DNA from: Ephydatia muelleri
Lineage: Eukaryota; Porifera; Demospongiae; Spongillida; Spongillidae
DNA: 64,000 bases
Direction of reading: 5' to 3'
NCBI GenBank assembly: GCA_013339895.1
Contig: JABACO010000017.1
Span: 2,376,749-2,440,748 of the forward strand
Shown: positions 52,101-62,713 of the stretch, in pieces
Layout: every line of letters starts with the position of its first letter
How positions within the stretch are numbered: position 1 is the first letter of the stretch
Notes under the pieces: model-generated
What the model saw: the letters and a program-made list of their open reading frames with translations, nothing else
The model's database searches: none
Told to the model about the DNA's origin: nothing
Translations under genes and position numbers: made by a program

Positions 52101-52689
52101 ATTACAGAGGACATATGCAGGGTGTGTAAAAAAATTGCAGCACTTTTATTAAACCTTTGGCACTCACCATTAATTTTTCAATTTGTGCTATCATGAATAG
52201 AATATAATTTGTAAATAAAAATGATAAACCTAACAACAAAATTTCACAGATTGTAAGCATCTTTCCCACGCACGTATTTTCTTTAAAAAAAAAAAAGAAC
52301 TGAATGGCCAACAATGTTTGATTGGGTTTGCTCCGTAAGCCCAGGTTTCACCTTGATCCTCAATCCATACTATGCCGCTCACAGGCTCCACCAGAGAATT
52401 AGATCTGCAAAGCAAAAACAAAATTAAACCACCAAACCTGTTTTTGGTGAGATTATTGAAGTATGTGTAACTCATTTTTGCTTTTGAACAGTAGATGAGC
52501 ACTTTGAATTAGAATTATACATCTGCGAAAATTCATAAATGCACTAACATACTTAACCTAATAGCAACTGATAGGTGTTGCTCAAATACTTATTTTACTA
52601 CACCAGATATGTTTCATGCCTTGTTTCAATTGTTTTTATCATTAAAGGTTGACACTCACTTGGAAGCTTGTACTTTTGCATGTAATACT

Positions 52690-52810
52690 TCAAAACAAAG
52701 AGTCATCCAAATACTGTCCCTTTGAGCTAATGTTTGGAAGGAAACCTGTACTACTTGTAGAATTAGATGTTGCTGGTGAAACACCTGAAACTCTGGTAAG
52801 TGATTTCAGC
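52690..52810 (+). mobile_element. Integrase fragment in opposite orientation (fossil)
   Basis: The plus strand encodes CPFELMFGRKPVL and ELDVAGETPETL, the conserved segment near the end of Gypsy-type integrase cores. It is a small broken piece, inverted relative to the neighbouring remnant at 50880-52100. Confidence 0.7.
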
Positions 52811-53580
52811 CCAAAGGCCTGAATGCAGATCTGTGTCTGTCACTGCAGAATTTCACAAGCATTAACAGCATTGTTTGATTGGTTTGGCCTAAAATAAAGG
52901 ATGCAACATTATAATACTTAAATACAGCTCTATGCAAATTTCTCCATATTTATGTACCTGTGGATGTTAAGTTGTGGTCAAACGAGCATGGGCAGCATTC
53001 GATGATCTGCTCCCTCTGGTGCTGGCTGAATATCACATACACCCACATGCCTTTCCTTGTCATGTACAGATTTTTTTTTCTTCCACTCTGAACCTGCAGT
53101 ATTTAAACGAATGAAGCTGAACGCTTGAATTATGTAAACCCGCAGTAGCCTAATTCATGCATACGTTAAAATACTGTTTGTGACTCGTGCTCACACGTAA
53201 GCGAAGTACATGCACTTACGACAGGTGGACTATCTATGCCTGCTTGCTTTTTTTCGAAAGATTCTCTGATTTCTCTGTATTTATCCTGTGGACACCAGCA
53301 AACTCTCGTTCCTCGTTGTTATTCGTCCTCTCATCCATTTAAAGCAGCTATAAATGTAGTAGAAGTTGCGTTCAATATGTGAAAAGCCAGCTACTCTCTG
53401 AGATTAAAAACGTACGCCACTTGACTGTGCACTAAGTTTAAAATTCAAAGGTGGAACACATTCTCCGTCGAGCTAGGGTCTATTTAAGATATCTAGTAGG
53501 ACTTTCTTCCATGACAGTCCGTTAGATGCGTGTAGCGGGCGCGCGCGGGTGGAAGAGGAATGCCAGTGTCGTTTAGCCTG

Positions 53581-53593
53581 CTATATATATAGG
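53581..53593 (+). promoter_or_regulatory. Possible TATA box of 7TM receptor copy 1
   Basis: CTATATATATAGG lies about 75 bp before the ATG of copy 1. The aligned spot in copy 2 (58877-58888) reads CTGCTAGGCATG without the TA repeat, so this TATA-like stretch is copy-specific and may be only a microsatellite. Confidence 0.4.
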
Positions 53594-53666
53594 CATGCAT
53601 CACGAATTCCCTACGGCCACTCTCAAATAAGGAGTTACAGAGTTGTAATAGACAGATCAAAGTTGT

Positions 53667-54654
53667 ATGGAATTCGCCTCTACCAATTTCAAGATAGTAG
53701 CCGCCATCAGAGCAGCTTCAGCAGTGGTGTCCCTCGTTCTTTGTCTTATCGTTATCGTCATCAACGTTGCGTCTCAGAAATATGTCTTTCACTTGCATCG
53801 GATGGTGTTGTATTACAGTATAGCAGGAGTAATGGCTGGAATCACTAAGGCGTTAAATCGGGTGGACTACTTTGTCGAAAACAGCGACACAAAGGCCTTC
53901 TGTACGGCAAGCGGGTTTATGGATCAATACGCCAGCTGGGCAAGCGTTTTTTCAGCCCTTCGCGATAGGATACACCCTATTCACAGAGGTCTTAGGACGA
54001 AACAACGACAGCAAATGTGTAAACAGTTTCTGGCTACTGTTGATATTCGTTTTTCCTTTATCTTTCAACTTGATTCCGTTCATCCATATGACTTATGGTC
54101 AATCAGCAGACTGGGCGTGGTGCACGTTTCGTATAATTTTGGAAGACTGCAGCACTTTTACATTAGCCCTGGTCTTCAATTACATGGTATGGGGCGTCCC
54201 TACCCTTCTTGTAGCCCTGGCAGTGATCCTTATATACATTGCTAGTGTAGTAATTGTGATCCGAAGGCGACGAGAGTGGGACCTTAGCCACGATCCCCTA
54301 GTAAGAAAGCAGAAGAAAAAACTAAGGAAAGAAGTCTTTTCTGTTATATTTCTCGTCGTGGGGTTCATATTTGTCATTTCTGTCTCAATAATTCTTCGGA
54401 TAATTCAACTTTTGGGAAGAAAGGCGTTCCCACTGTGGGTTATCAGCGCCATTTGTATTCCATTGATTCCAGTGATAGTTTCATTCATAATGACTGTGGA
54501 CAGCGATACTTTCAACACAGCGTTGCACTCATTTAGAAGTAAGAATGTCATTGGCAAATACGCCCTACAACCTGCGCTCGAAGGCAGCGGAACGATTCCC
54601 CGAGCCCTCCCTTCCACTAGTCCAGGTGTAGTCACTAAAGCAACGACGACATAA
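53667..54654 (+). pseudogene. 7TM receptor copy 1, frame disrupted
   Basis: Close paralogue of the intact gene at 58988-59965 and single-exon. Relative to copy 2 it lacks about 38 bp containing the usual ATG and the N-glycosylated N-terminus (NETNQS), so it would have to start at the internal MEFASTNFK. One extra base near 53957-53962 (CCCTTCGCG against CCTTAGCG) shifts the frame at the start of TM3. After that point the second frame runs intact through LFTEVLGRNNDS, RRRREWDLSHDP and VDSDTFNTALHSFRS to a Thr-rich end. It is either a recent pseudogene or carries a sequencing error; the missing start region favours pseudogene. Confidence 0.75.
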
Positions 54655-55382
54655 TTATAGCCTGACCTGAAGTAACCGTGGTGTAAAATAAATGTTCTAA
54701 TTCTCTTCCTAATTACTAAGCTGCTATATTGCACTATATACACTTTTTACTAATACTATTTATTATGTATTGTGTTCTGTTTTTTCCTTCTTTTTTTGTT
54801 GCTGAAAGCAAAAGTAAGATATTAAAACCCGACAATTACGACATTGGGACGCATAATGGTTTATTTGGCGCAAAGCAGTATCATTAATTATCTCATGGTA
54901 TAGTTAAGATTTGTAGCGAAAGAAGAAGGTGCGCTGTTCGCTTTCGGCGAATGCGCAATGCCACGCAACAGTTTGGAAACAAAGAAGCAAATGATGTTTG
55001 CGCTAACTGTATGTATGAATAATAGGGATCAAATGTTTGGATAGATGATTCTTTAACAGCATAATCTGGTTCTGATCGAGGTGCCTCTTCTTCAATCTAA
55101 GGGATTCAGTCAATCCTTGAATAGCAATATTTGATTCTGATGGAGCTACATGTATTCTTGCTTCCACACTTGGCGCACTGCGATTCCATTCATGGTAGGT
55201 TAGATACTTCATTTTCTTCGGTTGAAGAGTCTTTATTTCTATGACATTGATGTTTAATCCTTCAGCATGCTTTGCCTTTTCTGGGCGCCTGATTTGTGGT
55301 GGTAACTCGTGTTTGTTAGTTAAATAAGAAGTGTGTCAATCAAGTTACCTAAAACAATTTGGCTATAGCGGACTGGGCTCCG
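54655..55382. other. 3' flank of 7TM copy 1, no gene recognised
   Basis: AT-rich; contains the likely 3' UTR with AATAAA-like GTAAAATAAATG near 54685. The minus open frame at 55003-55212 has no recognised motif. Confidence 0.4.
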
Positions 55383-55647
55383 AGTAACTAAAAACATTCT
55401 CTATGAGAAAGTTGGTGGGATATAGGATTTGAAGGCAATAGTGGTGTAAAAAGCAAGGAAACAAGGGTCTAACAATAAGGGAAAATGTAATACTCCTATA
55501 TTTAGCACAAGAATAGTACATTATCCTACACATTTGCTAAAAATCAGACTATTACATTTTCCCTCAATGATAGACCCTTGTTTCCTTGCTTTTGCCTTCA
55601 AATCCTATATACCACCAACTTTCTCATAGAGAATGTTTTTAGTTACT
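55383..55647. mobile_element. Foldback element with ~110-bp arms
   Basis: Left AGTAACTAAAAACATTCTCT and right AGAGAATGTTTTTAGTTACT are perfect complements. Matching continues through AAGCAAGGAAACAAGGGTCT and GGGAAAATGTAATA. The loop is about 40 bp. A single diverged arm is at 9506-9600. MITE-like and non-coding. Confidence 0.9.
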
Positions 55648-56959
55648 TGTTTCATGGATTTTTGTTCATACGATTGTCACGCAAATGACAGACTACCAGT
55701 GAAAAAAGTCTCGTTTCCAGACCTTAAGCAAACATATACCACAAGCATTGCTGTTTATAGTTGCAGTACACCATCGCCTTGGCCACATCCTCTTTTCCAT
55801 CCTTGTACTCTGATAAGTTTGCAATTTCCTCATACCTGGATCATCCTAATAGAAGGATGCTATGGTTGGTGCTCTGAAACAGAAAAGTAAATATTTGCCC
55901 ACATGATAATATGCAATATACATTAACATATCCTCAGTATGATACCTTACCCTGGCTAGAATGTCACTACCAGCTATCTTAATTGCATTAATAGAATTAA
56001 CATCCTGTAAAAATTCATCTGCTACTTTTCTATGCATGCTCAGTGCCTTATTATAGCAACACAACCGCACCATTGACTAACATCACTAACAGCTAACAAT
56101 GGGTGAGTCTTGCAAAAGGCATCCTAATAACGTACTATTCCTAGGAATAGCCTTTTAGTGACCACGTTTATATTCCCTTAGTATGCTATCCTTAATTTTA
56201 ATTTGGTTCCCACGGGAGAAGTGAAAGAGATGAATACCTGCATTCAATTCATCAGCAGTTATGACCACTAAGTGCATAGCCACAAAATCATGTATCTACA
56301 TATGCATGAATTCTTAAACTCATTTAACCTCCTATGCTGATACACAAGGTCACTATAATAGAAAATTGGTTACATTGGTTCATTAATCAACAGCTTGGGC
56401 AGGCATATGCCTGGTTATTTTGAAATGTGGAGGGAGAGGGGTATACATACCTACATGTATATGAAAGTGTGGTAACTCACCCCTATTGCTCATTAGTGAA
56501 GTCATTGCATTAATAGCAGACATCGGATGCATGCAAATATCCAAGGTTACCTTACTCTAGAAACTGGAACCTTATGTGAGGCCTAGATATATATGAAGGC
56601 CTACATACTCAGGTACCTTTATTACAAGCATGCACAGAGAGATACACCAGACTACCTACATGAAGATCCAAGGTGCCATGTGATCACCTTAGTAAACCAT
56701 CACACATCACGTTAATAAGGCAGCTACACATGTATGACATACCTTTCGGTGACTTTAATGGTAGTACTCATTCAAAGGCCTTCAAATTGTTGGTGTTCCA
56801 GGGTAAAGCTTAGCCTCCTCGCATCACAAGCGAGCAGGATCAGGGCTCTGTCAATATCATTGCCTTTAAGCAGCCCATTTCTTTTCAGGCTCTGGTTGGT
56901 ACATTTCGCATTCATATGAACATGCAGGTCAGTTGATACATAGATTCCAAAGAAAACTT
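55648..56959. other. No gene recognised
   Basis: Small frames at 55633-55890 and 55846-56073 show no motifs. The minus strand at 56720-56940 may continue the hAT remnant below but is too degraded to call. Confidence 0.4.
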
Positions 56960-57135
56960 CACGTGGCTAGAACCTTTTGAAAATTTATTTCCGATTTGAA
57001 TATAATTATCTGGTCCGTTAGGTGCTTATGAACGTGAAGAATCATAATAGTATTCAGTCCCTCTTGGGACATAGTGGCTCTCAGATAGGACTTAACCCGT
57101 TGCAAAGCACTAAACGAATGCTCACTAAGCAGGTA
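56960..57135 (-). mobile_element. hAT transposase C-terminal (dimerisation) remnant
   Basis: The minus strand reads SEHSFSALQRVKSYLRATMS then LNTIMILHVHK, the typical hATC dimerisation motif at the end of hAT-family transposases (ZMYM1-like type). No catalytic part is nearby, so this is a fragment. Confidence 0.85.
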
Positions 57136-57264
57136 TAGCTAATACCAGTGTAGCTAAAACAGATACATGTATATACAATGCATGAGCTTCATAAATCATC
57201 ACATAACGTGATCATGCACACAAATGGTAATGAGTCAGTGATTTCAGTGAAATAAAACATGCAG

Positions 57265-58564
57265 TTATACACCACGAACATGACTATATTGCCATTCAAT
57301 CTCTCCTTGTGGTGATACAAAATAATTTTTAAAAGTGTCTCGAATATATTCAGCAGACCTTGAATATCTGTTACCTCCCATGTTTCTAACATGAGCCAGT
57401 GCTGCAGTTTGTCCTGCCTCTGATCTCCAATCACCACTGATTACATTTCCAAGGGAGTCTTCATTGTCCACATAGTCAGGTGGACAATACTGGGCAACAG
57501 AATGATCACAAGATTTCATTTGATGTATTCTGAGATGATTGTGCAAAGAGCAAGCTGCTTTGGTGATTTGGTTACTTTATCAGGATGAGCAATTATTGGT
57601 CTTCTGAATACTCTGAACTTTGCTGCCATGATTTCAAAGGTGTTTTCAATGACTCGGCCTGCTCTAGATAACCGATAATAAAACACTTGAAGACTTTCTT
57701 CCAGAAATTTCCCAGCATATGGGTGCAATAAGTAGGGTTTAAGTGCAAGAGCTTCATCTGCAACAAAAACGTATGGACATGCCTTACTTGTACCAGGCAG
57801 ATCTTGTGGTTCTGGAAATGAAATAGTATTGTGTTCCATGCTTTTTCCAAATTTGAATGGCTAAATACACCACCATCACTATGGCGACCATAATCACCAA
57901 TATCCACATATGTGAAACAGTAATGGGCATCACATATTGCCATCAAGACCGTGGCAATACTATGTGTCTTCTTGTAGTTGAAGAAGGTAGAACCACTTCT
58001 ATGAGGCACTATGTTTTCCATATATATTGCTCCTAAGCAATTAGGAAAATTCCACAGCCTTTTAAAACCTTCACTTATTCTCTTCCAGTCGTCTTGACTA
58101 GAAGGAGGTCTGAGATCATCAACAGCCAGAGCATTCCAAATTGCCTCACAAGTGTCTTCTATAATTCCACACACCGTTGAATGTCCCAAACGATAACTGA
58201 AGGCTATAGTTTCATTGAGTCTCCTGTAGCCAGGTATCTCAATGTTACTTCACCAGGAGATACAGGCGATCGCATAGGAGTATTTTGACGAGAAAGCCCT
58301 GGGCCTATCAAACTAAGCAAGTGGTCAAACCTTGACGGTGCCATTCTGAAGTATTTTATAAAAACTTTCACAATCAGACACTCTCATTTCAGCAATAAGA
58401 CAGTGATATTCACCCTTGGTAATCCGTTCAGTATTGATTTTTCTGACCCATTGCCTACGAAGCCTCCTTTTCTTTCTTTGTCGCCTCCTTAGCAGCAAAA
58501 GCAATAGCAGCCTACTAGTTGTCGAGCATCCTGGATGTACATGTTTGCTCACGTGATTGCACAC
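57265..58564 (-). mobile_element. PIF/Harbinger transposase (HARBI1-like), decayed
   Basis: Minus-strand pieces in order: a basic start followed by RRQWVRKINTERITKGEYH (58564-58325); GHSTVCGIIEDTCEAIWNAL, FPNCLGAIYMENI and YVDIGDYGRHSDGGVF (58189 to about 57840); PYVFVADEALALKPYLLHPY, NTFEIMAAKFRVFRRPI (57839-57516); and a C-terminal end (to about 57265). These are hallmark blocks of HARBI1-like DDE transposases: DG in the usual GAIDGKHI block reads YMEN here, the VAD..ALK block keeps its Asp, and the final Glu lies in the NTFE block. Frame changes separate the pieces, so it is inactive. It was inserted between duplicated 7TM genes. Confidence 0.9.
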
Positions 58565-58671
58565 AATTCACTTAACGAAAGTACAGTGTGTATTGCAGCC
58601 CTTGCGTTACGTAACGGTGTGTAAATTCTTGAAGTACGTTGCATAAAGTTACGTAGCCCGTATGCAGCCGC

Positions 58672-58796
58672 CTTTAGCCCTGGTCTTCAATTACATGGTA
58701 TGAGTCGTCCCTGCCTTTCTTGTACCCACGTTATATACATTATTATCGCAGTAATTGTGATCCGAAGGCGACGAGAGTGGGACCTTACTGTCACGG
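58672..58796 (+). pseudogene. Third, tiny 7TM receptor fragment
   Basis: 125 bp closely match 54163-54290 of copy 1: TTTAGCCCTGGTCTTCAATT, then GTAATTGTGATCCGAAGGCG. It covers TM5 and the start of the third inner loop. The fragment ends abruptly at GGGACCTTACT. It shows a third duplication or conversion event next to copy 2. Confidence 0.9.
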
Positions 58797-58987
58797 GGCT
58801 AAGTGGGGACCCCGCATCCTAGGACTATGGGTCCGATCGGACGCGTAGTCCTGTGGCACAGGTCTTGTTTAACCTGCTAGGCATGAATCTCGAATTCATG
58901 ACGCTCCTACGTACAATAAGGACACATCACAAATATGGAGTTGGTAGAGTTGTAATAGCAGACCCACGCAGTAAATAGCTTGGAAAG

Positions 58988-59965
58988 ATGTGGCCCAACG
59001 AGACCAATCAAAGTTGTATGGAATTCGCCTCTACCAATTTCAAGATAGTAGCCGCCATCAGAGCAGCTTCAGCAGTGGTCTCCTTCGTTCTTTGTCTTAT
59101 CGCTACCGTCATCAACGTTGCGTCTCAGAAATATGCCTTTCATTTGCATCGGATGGTGTTGTATTTTAGTATATCGGGTATACTGGCTGGAATCACTAAG
59201 GCGTTAAATCGGGTGGACTACTTTGTCGAAAACAACGGCACAAAGGCCTTCTGCATGGCAAGCGGTTTTATGGATCAATACGCCAGCTGGACAAACATTT
59301 TGTCATCCTTAGCGATAGGGTGCACCCTATTCACAGAGGTCTTAGGGCGAAACAACGACAGCAAATGTGTACACAGATTCTGGTTACTGTTGATATTCGT
59401 CTTTCCTTTATCTTTCAACTGGATTCCGTTCATACATCTGACTTATGGTCAATCAGCAGACTGGGTGTGGTGTACGATGCGTATAATTTTGGAAGACTGC
59501 AGCACTTTTACATTAGCCCTGGTGTTCAATAACATGATGTGGTTTGTCCCTGCCATTATCGTCTTATACGTTATTACCGTAGTAATTGTGATCCGAAGGC
59601 GACGAGAGTGGGACCTTACCCACGATCCCCTTATAATTAACAAGAAGAAACAGATGATGAAAGAAGTAGCTTCCGTTTCATTACTCGTCTTGGGGTTCGT
59701 ATTTGTCAATTCTCTCTCACTAATTCTTCGGATTATCCAGTTGGTTGGGGGAAAGGCATTCCCACTTTGGATTATCTACGCAATTTTTACACCACTGATG
59801 CCAGGGTTAGTTTCATTCGTAATGACTGTGGACAGCGATACTTGCAACACAGCGTTACGCGCATTTAGAAGTAAGAACGCCATTGCCGAATACACCATAC
59901 AAACTACGCTTGAAGATAGCGGCAGGAACGATTCCTCGCGCCCTTCTTCCCACTGGTATAGTTAA
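58988..59965 (+). CDS. 7TM receptor (cAMP-receptor-like/GPCR), single exon, 325 aa
   Basis: An intact single-exon gene. The extracellular N-terminus is short (MWPNETNQSC) with an N-glycosylation site. Seven hydrophobic segments can be placed: about 19-42, 51-68, 97-118, 132-152, 172-198, 224-246 and 254-275. Cys in KAFCMASG and WVWCTMRI could form the usual TM3-loop bond. The third inner loop is RRRREWDLTHDP followed by a Lys run, a typical G-protein contact. The tail is short and Ser-rich. The overall layout, with a LHRM..YFSISGILAG TM2 and a FCMASGFMDQYASWTNIL TM3, recalls the cAMP-receptor-like group (Dicty_CAR) rather than rhodopsin GPCRs; no DRY or NPxxY motif is seen. Ligand unknown. 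Lack of introns suggests retroposition or an ancestrally intronless family. Confidence 0.8.
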   Translation: MWPNETNQSCMEFASTNFKIVAAIRAASAVVSFVLCLIATVINVASQKYAFHLHRMVLYFSISGILAGITKALNRVDYFVENNGTKAFCMASGFMDQYASWTNILSSLAIGCTLFTEVLGRNNDSKCVHRFWLLLIFVFPLSFNWIPFIHLTYGQSADWVWCTMRIILEDCSTFTLALVFNNMMWFVPAIIVLYVITVVIVIRRRREWDLTHDPLIINKKKQMMKEVASVSLLVLGFVFVNSLSLILRIIQLVGGKAFPLWIIYAIFTPLMPGLVSFVMTVDSDTCNTALRAFRSKNAIAEYTIQTTLEDSGRNDSSRPSSHWYS

Positions 59966-62287
59966 AGGCATAATATTGGCCGGAGATGAGGGAAATAATG
60001 GTTTCATTTTCTTCATAATTACAAAGCGGCTATACTACACCTAAACACTGATGCATTTTGCTCTTTCTTGTATATGTATTTGCTTTTTTTGTTGCTGAAC
60101 TTTCATGCGTAATTAATGACTGTATGAATCAATCACTCACAATTCGTAGGTCAGATTAGATTTTGATTTTGTGGGCCCTGAGAATCAGCAGTAATGTACT
60201 TCTTTATATTTTTTAGTGATGTCAGAATATTTTTAGTTGTTTCTGTTTCCTTCCTCAGATTTTGGGTCACAATATTTTTAGTGCCGTATTTTTACGGGTA
60301 CGATGCGCTACTAATTGCTCATGTTGTCACGTGCACTTCATCAATTGCGAAAATCTGTTAACTACACTTAGATGTACCATGTACCAATATATAATCGCCA
60401 AAAATGTTAACTAGTTCATGACGACAGCATTACGTATTGCCGCGACCGCAAATACAAATTACTTTTTCTTTGACAACTTCTATCACTTTTCCTTTCAGTT
60501 CAAGTGCCATAATGCCTACATCATTTATGACTCCCGGTTTTTCTCCATTCAATGATGTGTTAAAATGCAAAGATGTCTTCGATATGACCAGGCAATTACT
60601 GTACAGCTTTGGGGCCAATGCTTTACTTGACGTAATACCGTATTATTAATATCTCTTGACGGCCCGGGTCCACCAATATATTTTGAAGATAAGACAATAG
60701 TTTTGCAAACAAAAGACGGTGCTCTATTTTATCGGGATCGAGAACTGCGTAATAACTTCCCTTCCACACTGTTAAAGAAACGGCCAAGGGGTGTTAGGTT
60801 TGAGGGGTTTTACAGCCCAGGGAGTGTTATTGCAACACACAAGGGTGTTCAGCTGACATATATGGGTGTTGGCAGACTATGCTAGGGTGTTAGCAGCATA
60901 CCCCACCAATAGTGGGGTGTTAGGACATTTTAATGGTGTGTTGTCACAACACTTAATTACTGCACTCTAGTGTACGGGGTTCCCAGCCTTGTTTGTAATT
61001 ACCTTTTGACAGATTGCAGGCGTGGTTTGAGAGATGATATGGCAGCTGTGATTGCAGCTATAATATTGGATTGGACTTTAAAGCTAAACATTATCTTAAG
61101 GGTATGCGCCACAGAACGTACCAGTACTAAGCGTCTAAAATATTAGTAGGCTGGCCTTGGCCCGTTCGTCGGTGTGGATTACAAGACCACCGGTATCGTG
61201 CAGCTAGTGCATTTATACAATTACGGTATACAGCCTCGCTGTGTTTATCAAGGCTTGCATGCATGCGCAGTGTTCATGTATGTGCACCGCGGTGTTTATA
61301 CGATAGGCCTACTCAAGTAATACCGGTATGCATGCTTATATTATAGCTTAACTTTAATTTGGAGGCAAGCAGCATGAAAGCTATAGTTTATTATCCTGCA
61401 ATGCCGCTTTGTGTTGAGAGTGAGTAGCACAGCTTTTCCAGTCACACAGTGTATTAAAATCCATCTGGATCCTATTTAGACCACACCCTAGTAATATGGC
61501 ATTGGTGTATATTGTTAGAGACAAAAGTATTTTTATGTGTATCTTATCACATGTAGCTCAAGGAAGCAGGGTATGTAGGTAGCCACAGGTTGCAGCTTGA
61601 CATGGGTGTATGCTAAATGCGTTCATGCAGTCATGCGGCTACATATGCCTATACATGCCACATGCAGGCCCTGATAGCGAGAAGACAGAAATGAAATATG
61701 CTGGATGAAATCGAATGCTGCCCACCTGCCTTAAGGGTAGGCTAAAGTACTGCACTAGTGCATGTACTGCAGAAGTTTCCAGCCTTGAAGACAAGTAAAT
61801 ATGTACATGTAAGTAATGTGACTCAATTGGGGTTATGTTGTTTTGTTGTGTAAAGCAGGAGAAGGACAAGAGGGGTGTACTATAAAGATGATGGGAACGC
61901 TTGTGAGGATGATATAGGAGGTGTAAGGGGGAGGAGGCTGGAGGGGAATGAGGGTGGGGAGGATGGATAGTGTTGATTGGGGAGGTAGGAGAATTGGATT
62001 GGGGAGGTCTTAGAAAGATGGGGAGGGGGTATGGTGGAACGACAGGCATCCACTGATGCAGATATTCTTTATGGGGTGGGCTGGGGAGCTGAATGTTGAG
62101 AGGAGTAGAAAGGATGGGGTAGCTAGAAAAGAAATAAAAGTTTTTAGGAGGATGGGGTCTGGGTGGTAAGAGGCATTAATAAATTTAAAGGTGATGCACA
62201 TACATATGTTTGTCATTCAAATGAGTTCTGAACATGCATTGAAATATTGATAGACATGATCTTCATGAAGTATTTTGTACCCTTCAG
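59966..62287. other. Gene-poor region
   Basis: Two open frames at 60437-60649 and 60703-60885 are continuous but show no domain; the second extends upstream in frame to about 60655 (LDGPGPPIYFEDK) and could be a small coding relic. GGGTGTT motifs recur at 60788-60960. A purine-rich tract occupies about 61850-62170. Confidence 0.35.
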
Positions 62288-62468
62288 CTTTGGAGGGAAC
62301 TGGTGGCTATTGTTGGCACAGATAATGAGAAAGTGGCTAGTGAGAGGTGGAAAATGTTGATTTCTAAAGTGTACAGACTGGTAAAGAAAGAGGCAGAAAG
62401 TCGGGAGAGTATCTCTGCTATACTTAAAGCTCATATCAGTGAGATACAGAATTGTACAAATGAAGAAG
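62288..62468 (+). CDS. Orphan exon of an unknown gene
   Basis: 181 nt between acceptor TTTTGTACCCTTCAG and donor GAAG/GTAATT, open throughout. It encodes LWRELVAIVGTDNEKVASERWK and a Lys/Glu-rich helical stretch (RLVKKEAESRESISAILKAH). Phase 0 in, phase 1 out. Neighbouring exons were not found, so the rest of the gene may lie outside the window, or this may be a transposon exon. A short coiled coil or Myb/SANT-like helix is possible. Confidence 0.35.
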
Positions 62469-62713
62469 GTAATTTTAAAGAGGCTAATTTACATGTTACA
62501 GATAATCTTTGCTACATGACTTTCTGACTAATTAATGATGACTCGAAAATATGTTATGGCTCTAACACATTTCATTCATAGTGTTTTGTGTTAAAGTTAT
62601 AGATAGCTCTGGTTGATTGGCTGCATATATTAGATGATAAATACCTTATTTAAATATTGATAAACTGATTTTGAAGTTTTCAAAATGCCAGCTAAACTTT
62701 TCAGCATAAATAA

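Noticed and set aside
53549-54245. Alternative plus frames over 7TM copy 1
   Set aside because: They are the other frame on either side of the single-base disruption or out-of-frame shadows.
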